Source: an uncultured Bacilli bacterium (lineage in GTDB: Bacteria > Bacillota_I > Bacilli_A > RF39 > UBA660). Taken from it: a DNA stretch of 6,522 nucleotides. The notes beneath the pieces are model-generated. The model was not told the origin of the DNA. It searched no databases and was given only the letters and a program-made list of their open reading frames with translations. Shown one piece after another: positions 1-5,278 of this stretch (position 1 is the stretch's first letter; every line of letters starts with the position of its first letter). The position numbers and the translations under genes were made by a program. Location of the stretch: positions 1 through 6,522 of the forward strand of contig CALVXV010000067.1 in NCBI GenBank assembly GCA_944371685.1, given 5' to 3'.

Positions 1-725
1 AACCTTTTTTTCAGCCTAAGCCTCTCTGAAATATATTTATTTCCATCAAAAAATAAATGATTATAGTCCCTTCTCATATAACGTACATCCATCGAATGAA
101 TCTTCCACATCTTATTAAAATGATAATCTTTCAAATAACGTTCCAATAAAAAACGATTAAATAAGCTATTATGATTCTTAATTTCTAAAAATACTCTAAT
201 AATCAAAAATAACACAATCAAAAGAAAAATTAAATTAAAATTCACTTTTATAATCAAACATAAAATACAAAAAATAGAAACAAGAAGCATTAAAATATGA
301 CTTCTTTTAAAACTAATAATTTTATTAAAAAACAAATTCAAAATCTTTGCACCATCCAAAGGAAATATCGGTAGTAAATTAAATCCTAGTATAATAAAAC
401 TATAACAAATAACATCATTCAAACCACAAAAACAATAAATTATCAAAGTAAATAATATTTGAAACAAAGGTCCCATAATCACAATCCAAAATTCTTCTTT
501 CATCTTTCTATTGATATCCTCATGAAAAATAGTCAAAGCCCCAAATGGTAATATAATCACCTTCTCTATCTTCCAGCCATAAATTATCCCCATTAAAATA
601 TGTCCAAATTCATGAACCATAATTATTACACTAAACCAAACAAAACCTTTAAAATGACCTGTAATTGCCGCTACAAACGCCACTATATAATAAAAAAGAT
701 GAATTTTAAATATATTTCTTATAAT
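1..725 (-). CDS. spoIVFB: SpoIVFB-like M50 site-2 intramembrane metalloprotease (3' end cut by window edge)
   Basis: This frame is open from a TAG at 726-728 down to the left edge, giving 241 codons. It reads as a polytopic membrane zinc protease. It has the HEFGH zinc-binding/catalytic motif at residues 38-42 and the second motif NLLPIFPLDG at 116-125, whose Asp124 is the expected third zinc ligand. An N-terminal KIH and an ITGH motif before HEFGH also match the SpoIVFB family. Hydrophobic stretches cover roughly residues 10-36, 80-103, 107-122 and 144-183, followed by a basic cytoplasmic tail. In Bacillus, SpoIVFB cleaves pro-sigma-K under control of SpoIVFA; here the gene follows a SpoIVFA-like gene with a 20-nt overlap. 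No ATG, GTG or TTG precedes the conserved N-terminus. The chosen start is ATT at 725-723, nine bases after AAGGAG. Whether the organism sporulates cannot be judged. A C-terminal CBS-type domain, if present, lies outside the window. Confidence 0.88.
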   Translation of the reverse strand, partial: MIRNIFKIHLFYYIVAFVAAITGHFKGFVWFSVIIMVHEFGHILMGIIYGWKIEKVIILPFGALTIFHEDINRKMKEEFWIVIMGPLFQILFTLIIYCFCGLNDVICYSFIILGFNLLPIFPLDGAKILNLFFNKIISFKRSHILMLLVSIFCILCLIIKVNFNLIFLLIVLFLIIRVFLEIKNHNSLFNRFLLERYLKDYHFNKMWKIHSMDVRYMRRDYNHLFFDGNKYISERLRLKKR

Positions 726-1260
726 CTAAAATCTCTCCTTCTTTAGTAAACACCAAATAAAGTTTAGTCCCATCCACTTCTCCTACTATATCTCCAGCTT
801 TTAAATAATCATACATACTTACCTTGATATCTTTAATATTCGCATACCAAACTTCTATTCCATCACCTTGCTGAACCACAACCGTATTTCCATAACCATC
901 CTTTTCACCAGCAAATACCACAATTCCACTCTTAATTACTGGAATAACATAATTTTCAGACACCTTAAGCATTGCCCCATCTTTATAATCACTAGCCTCG
1001 TCATACTCTATTTTTGCCGAAGAAACAAGCGCTGTCTGTTCTGTTCCAGTAAATGGTAAAGACGCCCCAAACAACTTTTCATAAACCGTATTAACTTGTC
1101 CAAAACTAAAATTATCTTTAAATACATATTTATATAAATTTTCTCTTAAACTAGGACTAGTTTTTAAAGCAATTAAAATACCTAAAAGTAAAACTATACA
1201 CACTAAAAACTTACTAAAACACTTACTCATAAAACTAACTTTTTTTATCTTCTTTGCCAT
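706..1260 (-). CDS. spoIVFA: SpoIVFA-like membrane protein with degenerate LytM/M23 domain
   Basis: A 184-residue protein with a short basic N-terminus, one membrane segment at about residues 18-32, an extracytoplasmic linker and a C-terminal LytM/M23 peptidase-like domain at about 100-184. The domain keeps fold-type motifs (SGIVVFAG at 111-118, DGYGNTVVV at 121-129, LKAGDIVG at 153-160). The histidines of active M23 enzymes are gone: the YAH position reads WYAN (138-141) and the LHF/LHL position reads LYL (167-169). That is as expected of SpoIVFA, which is a regulator and not a peptidase. It precedes the M50 gene with a 20-nt overlap, the classic spoIVFA-spoIVFB arrangement. I chose ATG at 1260 because AGGTGAT sits six bases upstream; the in-frame GTG at 1269 is part of that SD. 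The gene is divergent from murF. A generic inactive LytM-domain factor is the alternative. Confidence 0.82.
   Translation of the reverse strand: MAKKIKKVSFMSKCFSKFLVCIVLLLGILIALKTSPSLRENLYKYVFKDNFSFGQVNTVYEKLFGASLPFTGTEQTALVSSAKIEYDEASDYKDGAMLKVSENYVIPVIKSGIVVFAGEKDGYGNTVVVQQGDGIEVWYANIKDIKVSMYDYLKAGDIVGEVDGTKLYLVFTKEGEILDYKKYI
735..740 (-). promoter_or_regulatory. Shine-Dalgarno AAGGAG deciding the ATT start of the M50 protease
   Basis: AAGGAG on the minus strand lies inside the end of the upstream SpoIVFA-like gene. Nine bases separate it from ATT (725-723), and twelve from the following ATA (722-720). There is no ATG, GTG or TTG between the in-frame stop at 728-726 and GTG at 683, which would delete the conserved KIH segment. 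The spacing favours ATT. Confidence 0.65.
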
Positions 1261-1264
1261 ATAA

Positions 1265-1271
1265 ATCACCT
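1265..1271 (-). promoter_or_regulatory. SD AGGTGAT for the SpoIVFA-like gene
   Basis: AGGTGAT is complementary to the ATCACCT at the 3' end of bacterial 16S rRNA. It leaves four bases (six counted from AGGTG) before ATG at 1260, and it contains the GTG that a naive start call would use. Confidence 0.7.
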
Positions 1272-1335
1272 ATAATACCTTATTGTTTTAAATCATATAT
1301 TAGAACTCATTTTAGGCATTTACATATATTATTTT

Positions 1336-1342
1336 AGGTGAT
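1336..1342 (+). promoter_or_regulatory. SD AGGTGAT for murF
   Basis: AGGTGAT leaves four bases before ATG at 1347. The GTG at 1338-1340 is in frame with murF but lies within the SD, so it is not taken as the start. Confidence 0.7.
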
Positions 1343-1346
1343 AAAT

Positions 1347-2666
1347 ATGAATATTTTAGAAATTTTAAATATAACTAAAGGCACTTTAATTAACAAAATA
1401 AACTTAAACCTAAAAATAAATAAATTCAAAATAAATAGTAAAGAAATTAAAAAAGGTGATTGTTACATTGCTTTAATAAATAAAAAAGATGGTCATCAAT
1501 ATATAAATGATGCCATCAAAAACGGCGCTAGTTTAATAATCGTAAGTAAAAAATGTAATTATAATATTCCCACCATCTTAGTTCAAAACACACAAAAAAC
1601 ACTAGGAAAAATAGCCTCTCATATCAGAAAAAAATATAACCCTAAATTAATAGCAATCACCGGTAGTGTTGGTAAAACTACCACTAGGCAACTTATATAT
1701 TCTATTTTAAAAACCAAATATAAATGTTTACAAAGTCAAAAAAACTATAACAATCATATCGGTGTTCCTCTAACTATCTTTAATTTAGATGAAACAAACG
1801 AAATAGCCATTATTGAAATGGGTATGAATCATTTAAACGAAATCAAATACTTATCCAAAATGGTAACTCCTGATATTGCCGTCATCACCAATATTGGTTC
1901 ATCACATATTGGTAACCTTGGTAGTAAAGAAAACATTCTAAAAGCTAAACTCGAAATAAAAGAAGGTTTAAAAGGCCCTTTATTTGTAAATGGAGATGAC
2001 CCTTATTTAAAAACACAAAACGCCTATAAAAGTGGCTTTAATCAAGATAATAACCTTATAGCATACAATCTATCTACATCTTTAACAATTTCAAAATTCA
2101 AAATAAAAATAAATAATCAAGAATATGAAATAAATGTCAATCTCCCTAAACACCTTATAAACGATGTCTTAATAGCTATTCACATTGGTCTTTATCTAAA
2201 TATAGACATAAAAGACATCCAAAAAGCTTTAATACAATATCAAAGCTACGACATGCGTATGAACATCATAAAAGTTCAAAATAATAACACCATTATAAAC
2301 GATTGTTACAACTCCTCATTTGAATCACTAAAAGGTGTCCTAAACTTAATTAAATATGAAAAAATTAAAAAACTTCTAATCTTGGGTGATATTAATGAAC
2401 TCGGTAAATACACAAAAAAAATACATGACCAAATACCAAAATTACTAGACCAAATAAATAACAAACAAGTCATACTAATCGGTCCTAATATGCAAAAAGT
2501 AAAATATGAAAATGCCCTTCATTTTAATAACTATTTAGATACTATAAACTATTTAAAAACAAAAAAAATAAAAGACACCTTAATCTTAATTAAAGCATCT
2601 CGCCTTCTTCAATTAGAAAATATCACTAAATACCTAACTAATAACTATACTTCTTTTTCTTCTTAA
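1347..2666 (+). CDS. murF: MurF, UDP-N-acetylmuramoyl-tripeptide--D-alanyl-D-alanine ligase
   Basis: A 439-residue cytoplasmic Mur ligase, the usual MurF length. It adds D-Ala-D-Ala to the UDP-MurNAc-tripeptide using ATP, the last soluble step of the peptidoglycan precursor. The N-terminal substrate domain shows the INSKEIKKGDCYIAL pattern (29-43). The ATP loop is ITGSVGKTTT (104-113). The central domain has NNHIGVPLTIFNL (135-147), EMGMN with NEI (157-165), ITNIGSSHIGNLGS (180-193) and AKLEI (200-204, with the lysine typically carbamylated), then NGDD (215-218). The C-terminal domain begins near INDCYNSS (317-324, versus the usual (D/N)D.YNA.P) and has ILGDINELG (345-353) and KASR (416-419, usually KGSR). 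The gene is transcribed against its neighbours: divergent from the SpoIVFA-like gene and convergent with mreD, with a 29-nt 3' overlap. It stands alone and not in a ddl-murF pair. Start set by AGGTGAT. Confidence 0.93.
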   Translation: MNILEILNITKGTLINKINLNLKINKFKINSKEIKKGDCYIALINKKDGHQYINDAIKNGASLIIVSKKCNYNIPTILVQNTQKTLGKIASHIRKKYNPKLIAITGSVGKTTTRQLIYSILKTKYKCLQSQKNYNNHIGVPLTIFNLDETNEIAIIEMGMNHLNEIKYLSKMVTPDIAVITNIGSSHIGNLGSKENILKAKLEIKEGLKGPLFVNGDDPYLKTQNAYKSGFNQDNNLIAYNLSTSLTISKFKIKINNQEYEINVNLPKHLINDVLIAIHIGLYLNIDIKDIQKALIQYQSYDMRMNIIKVQNNNTIINDCYNSSFESLKGVLNLIKYEKIKKLLILGDINELGKYTKKIHDQIPKLLDQINNKQVILIGPNMQKVKYENALHFNNYLDTINYLKTKKIKDTLILIKASRLLQLENITKYLTNNYTSFSS

Positions 2667-3120
2667 ATTTTTGAATCAAAACAAAAAGTACCGCACCATA
2701 AATTAAATTAATAATTAATGATTTTAAAATTCCAAGTCCTAATACCTTAAAATCAAAATGCATATTATTAATAAAAACTAAAAGTCCATAAGTAAGTACC
2801 CTATAAAATAAAATACCTAATAAAATAATAATTAAAACATTCACAAAATTATCACTTAAAACCAAATTCAATCGCATAATAATAAATGCCATAAAGCAAA
2901 AAATAATCGCATGAAATATAATTGTATTCGTATAAATCAAATCATAAGCTAAACCAGTCAAAAAAGCATACTTATAATAATTAATAGATTCCTCAAAAAG
3001 TGGACAAATCATAATCAAAGAAACCAAAGTAAACAAAGGCGCAAAATATCCATTAATCGAAACAAAATTAGAAACAACCCCCTCAAGTAAAAAGGAAACA
3101 ATGACAATCATAATCTTCAT
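2638..3120 (-). CDS. mreD: MreD, rod-shape-determining membrane protein
   Basis: A 160-residue, very hydrophobic protein with about five membrane segments (roughly 3-21, 25-42, 50-84, 90-113 and 128-150) and a lysine-rich cytoplasmic C-terminus. MreD is an integral membrane component of the elongasome that works with MreC and MreB to place lateral-wall synthesis. The G-AYDLIY segment (56-63) resembles the conserved MreD motif of Gly followed by Asp-Leu in a membrane helix. Identification rests on length, topology and its position directly after mreC, since sequence conservation in MreD is low. Its ATG overlaps the mreC stop by one base (TAATG), with AGGGTGA upstream inside mreC, which implies translational coupling. 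The 3' end overlaps murF head-on by 29 nt, leaving no room for a separate terminator. Confidence 0.85.
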   Translation of the reverse strand: MKIMIVIVSFLLEGVVSNFVSINGYFAPLFTLVSLIMICPLFEESINYYKYAFLTGLAYDLIYTNTIIFHAIIFCFMAFIIMRLNLVLSDNFVNVLIIILLGILFYRVLTYGLLVFINNMHFDFKVLGLGILKSLIINLIYGAVLFVLIQKFKKKKKYSY

Positions 3121-3968
3121 TAGTCACTCACCCTTTTTAACACCGTCACATAATCCAAATCATCAAAATCAACTGAAGCTTTCACCTCAACTACTTTTGA
3201 CAAATCAAAATTATCTGTCGTAACATCTTTTACCTTGCCAATCATAAGTCCACTTGGAAAAACCGTTCCCATACCTGTTGTTACCACATCTGCCCCTTTT
3301 GAAATATCTACATTTTCACTAATACCTTCAACCGTATAAGTATTACTCTTAGAATCATACATCGAAATCAATCCATAAACATAATCATCAGCCGTTTTTA
3401 TCTTAACACTTATCTTATCACTCATATGATCATTTGAAAGTAACTGAACAGTACTAGAATAATTACTAACCTTAGTAACTTTCCCAATCAATCCCTTAGG
3501 ATTTACTACTGCCATATCCTTTTCGATTCCATTCTTACTACCCTTATCAATTGTCACTTCATCATACCAATAACCAATATTTCTTGATACAATTGTGGCA
3601 TTTAAATAAACTTTATCACTTAAAATTGTATTTAACTCCAAGGTATCTTTTAATTTATCAATTTCACTTTTTAAATTATCATTCTGTGACACAACTGAAT
3701 CAATTTGTTCCTCTTTATTTTTTAGTTCTTTATACTTTTCATATATATTTTCCTTTTCAATCATAGCCTCAATATTATCATGTACAAAATTAAATGGCGC
3801 ACTAACCACCTTTAAAACTACTGTTCCAATATCCTTAGTCACCTTCTCAATCGGGTTCAAATCTCGATCTTTTTGTAAAGAAATGGCCAAAACAACTAAA
3901 ACTAAAGCAATAGCTATAACTACTAATATAAACAAATATCTTTTATCAAATCGTCTTTTTTTATACAT
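3120..3968 (-). CDS. mreC: MreC, rod-shape-determining protein
   Basis: A 282-residue protein of normal MreC length. It has a basic cytoplasmic N-terminus (MYKKRRFDKR), one membrane helix at about 11-31, an extracytoplasmic coiled coil at about 64-115 rich in Glu, Lys and Asn, and the two-part beta-barrel MreC domain at about 120-278. Signature pieces are DKGSKNGIEKDMAVVNPKG (141-159) followed by LIGKV, and TGMGTVFPSGLMIGKV (231-246). MreC organises the elongation peptidoglycan synthases together with MreD and MreB. No mreB precedes it: the upstream gene is radC, 46 bases away. The start is ATG at 3968, five bases after GGGTGA; an in-frame GTG at 3977 lies inside the SD. A TTGGTT-17-TATAAT promoter candidate sits in the radC-mreC gap, so mreCD may also be transcribed independently of radC. 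Confidence 0.93.
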   Translation of the reverse strand: MYKKRRFDKRYLFILVVIAIALVLVVLAISLQKDRDLNPIEKVTKDIGTVVLKVVSAPFNFVHDNIEAMIEKENIYEKYKELKNKEEQIDSVVSQNDNLKSEIDKLKDTLELNTILSDKVYLNATIVSRNIGYWYDEVTIDKGSKNGIEKDMAVVNPKGLIGKVTKVSNYSSTVQLLSNDHMSDKISVKIKTADDYVYGLISMYDSKSNTYTVEGISENVDISKGADVVTTGMGTVFPSGLMIGKVKDVTTDNFDLSKVVEVKASVDFDDLDYVTVLKRVSD

Positions 3969-3973
3969 AGCTG

Positions 3974-3979
3974 TCACCC
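3974..3979 (-). promoter_or_regulatory. SD GGGTGA for mreC
   Basis: GGGTGA leaves five bases before ATG at 3968 and contains the GTG at 3977-3975, which is in frame but not the likely start. It begins only six bases after the TATAAT candidate. Confidence 0.65.
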
Positions 3980-3985
3980 ATTAAA

Positions 3986-4014
3986 ATTATAATACATTTT
4001 GAAAATAAAACCAA
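3986..4014 (-). promoter_or_regulatory. Candidate sigma-A type promoter of mreCD
   Basis: On the minus strand TTGGTT (4014-4009) and a perfect TATAAT (3991-3986) are separated by exactly 17 bases. The -35 keeps only the TTG of TTGACA. A start about seven bases after the -10 would fall at about 3979, on the first base of the SD, giving a leader of roughly 11 nt. The pattern is seen; activity is inferred. Confidence 0.45.
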
Positions 4015-4695
4015 CTATATTTTTCCATTTTCTAAAAAACTATAATACTTATCATCTCCAATAATAATATGATCAATCACTTGAATTCCCATAATAACTC
4101 CCACTTCTCTAAGCCTAATCGTCATATTAATATCCTCTTTACTAGGCTTTACATCACCGCTTGGATGATTATGAACACATATAACTCCTGTCGCATTAAT
4201 CAAATAAGCCTCTTTAAAAATATCCCTTGGATGAACTAAACTATAATTAGCTGTTCCCATAAATAATAATTTTTCCTCGATCACCTTTTTACCCGCATCT
4301 AAATATATACAATAAAATTGTTCCTGAAAACCATTAATTTTACTTTTATAAAAATCAAATACTTTATCAGTATTATTTAATCTTGCACCTTTTAAAGATA
4401 CTATTTTCCTATTCATTCGTTTACTAATCTCACTTAAAGCCAGTAACGTACACGCTTTAGCCTCTCCTATTCCTTTAATATTCTTAACCGCATGATAATT
4501 TATATTTTTTAAATTTTCTATTCCCCCAAAAACACTTAAAATATAAGATGATAACTCCTTAACCGACATATCTTTAACGCCTGTTTTTAAAATAATAGAA
4601 AGTAGTTCCTCATCACTCAAATTTTCTGCGCCAAAATTCATAAGTCGCTCTCTAGGCCTTTCTGATAATGGTATCTCCTTCATCTTTACACTCAT
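4015..4695 (-). CDS. radC: RadC family JAMM/MPN-domain protein
   Basis: A 226-residue protein, the full length for RadC (UPF0758/YsxA-type). The N-terminal half has SERPRERL (11-18) and a helix-hairpin-helix-like segment around NIKGIGEAKA (72-81). The C-terminal half is a JAMM metalloprotease-like domain with HNHPSGD (175-181) and PSKED (184-188), which supplies the His-x-His-x10-Asp metal pattern (175, 177, 188) with Ser185. The historical link to DNA repair came from a mis-mapped mutation and the cellular role remains uncertain; metal-dependent hydrolysis is predicted only. The gene lies upstream of mreC as in Bacillus, but mreB is missing in between. Its ATG overlaps the stop of the upstream SPOR gene (ATGA), and AGGAG (4708-4704) is eight bases before it, so the two genes are translationally coupled. 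A second ATG four codons later is less well placed. Confidence 0.95.
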   Translation of the reverse strand: MSVKMKEIPLSERPRERLMNFGAENLSDEELLSIILKTGVKDMSVKELSSYILSVFGGIENLKNINYHAVKNIKGIGEAKACTLLALSEISKRMNRKIVSLKGARLNNTDKVFDFYKSKINGFQEQFYCIYLDAGKKVIEEKLLFMGTANYSLVHPRDIFKEAYLINATGVICVHNHPSGDVKPSKEDINMTIRLREVGVIMGIQVIDHIIIGDDKYYSFLENGKI

Positions 4696-5141
4696 TTAAC
4701 CAACTCCTCATATTTTGCTAAAACTTGATTACATATCACTTTAATTGATTCATTATCATCAGTTTTAGTAAGTAATTCGTCATACTGTTTTAAAATACTA
4801 ATAAAATCATCGTTATCCGTAATTTTATCTTTTAAAAAAGTATCATATCCAAGCGTCTTATAATAATTTTGAATCTTCAAAGCATTTTCCTTATTCGTTG
4901 TAATTCCAATATACGCATAATACTGATTATCTTCAACATTATATATGTAATGAGTAAAATCCTTCATACTATTTGTCATACTATCCATATCATTATAAAC
5001 ACCCCTTTGAATATAATATAAAGTCTCAGCTTCTGCAGAAACAGCTAAAGTCGGCATATCCTCATACTGTCTAATAATAAAATAAGCCATAAAAACACCT
5101 AAAATTAACGATACAAATATTGGAAATAAATATTTCTTCAT
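4692..5141 (-). CDS. Small membrane-anchored protein with SPOR-like domain (possible SpoIIB counterpart)
   Basis: A 149-residue protein with one N-terminal membrane segment (about 5-23) and no signal-peptidase site that I can identify. A SPOR-like region follows at about 41-104: LYYIQRGVY (41-49), then YYAYIGI (74-80), then a helix with NKENALKIQNYYKTLGYDTF (83-102). That is the beta-alpha-beta pattern of SPOR domains, which bind peptidoglycan glycan strands stripped of stem peptides. The tail (108-149) is acidic and probably helical. In B. subtilis the SPOR protein SpoIIB is encoded just upstream of maf-radC, so position and domain together suggest a shortened relative. It lacks SpoIIB's long cytoplasmic N-terminal part, so I give no symbol. 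Of the two adjacent ATGs (5144, 5141) the second has the same six-base distance from AGGTG as other genes here; GTG at 5150 is inside the SD. It overlaps radC by 4 nt. Confidence 0.75.
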   Translation of the reverse strand: MKKYLFPIFVSLILGVFMAYFIIRQYEDMPTLAVSAEAETLYYIQRGVYNDMDSMTNSMKDFTHYIYNVEDNQYYAYIGITTNKENALKIQNYYKTLGYDTFLKDKITDNDDFISILKQYDELLTKTDDNESIKVICNQVLAKYEELVK

Positions 5142-5145
5142 CATT

Positions 5146-5152
5146 ATCACCT
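5146..5152 (-). promoter_or_regulatory. SD AGGTGAT for the SPOR-domain gene
   Basis: AGGTGAT lies six bases (from AGGTG) before ATG at 5141 and three before ATG at 5144. The GTG inside it (5150-5148) is in frame. A TATTAT at 5169-5164 is a possible -10, without a good -35. Confidence 0.65.
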
Positions 5153-5257
5153 AAAAATAGTCTATAATAAAAAAAACTATTTTTTTGTAATAATAAGTCG
5201 CCTCTATAATAAATATACAACTTAAAATGAAAATTTCCTTTTTTTTAAAAAAAATAG

Positions 5258-5263
5258 TATAAT
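5258..5263 (+). promoter_or_regulatory. Candidate -10 box of the sortase gene
   Basis: A perfect TATAAT, followed by six bases and then GGTGAT (5270-5275) and ATG at 5279. A start about seven bases after the box would put the SD at the very 5' end of the mRNA. The -35 region is only T/A tract. A second TATAAT at 5205-5210 would give a leader of about 60 nt instead. Confidence 0.4.
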
Positions 5264-5278
5264 TAAATTGGTGATATT

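Larger units (their letters stand above)
1261..1346. promoter_or_regulatory. Divergent intergenic region serving the SpoIVFA-like gene and murF
   Basis: These 86 bases lie between two divergent ATG codons and must hold promoters for both directions, because murF separates the SpoIVFA/B pair from mreD. For murF, TATATT (1325-1330) lies six bases before GGTGAT, but no convincing -35 is seen. For the minus strand, TATTAT (1277-1272) directly abuts the SD, and a TAATAT lies further upstream around 1302-1297. Neither has a good -35. The apparent inverted repeat at the two ends is simply the two SD sequences facing apart. Confidence 0.4.
5142..5278. promoter_or_regulatory. Divergent promoter region between the SPOR-domain gene and the sortase
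   Basis: A 137-base, extremely AT-rich gap between divergent starts. On the plus strand TATAAT occurs at 5205-5210 and again at 5258-5263; the latter is six bases before the sortase SD. On the minus strand TATTAT (5169-5164) faces the SPOR gene. A perfect 16-bp palindrome of eight T and eight A residues (5239-5254) lies just upstream of the 5258 -10 box, where a -35 would normally be. No canonical TTGACA is visible in either direction. Confidence 0.4.

Noticed and set aside
868..1059. Plus-strand open frame of 63 codons
   Set aside because: It is antisense within the well-supported SpoIVFA-like gene, has no SD or family resemblance, and is a chance shadow frame.
1261..1346. Inverted repeat ATAAATCACCTA / TAGGTGATAAAT as an operator
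   Set aside because: Each arm is the SD and spacer of one of the two divergent genes, which explains the symmetry fully.
3551..3766. Plus-strand open frame of 71 codons
   Set aside because: It is antisense to the coiled-coil part of mreC, with no SD and no recognisable features.
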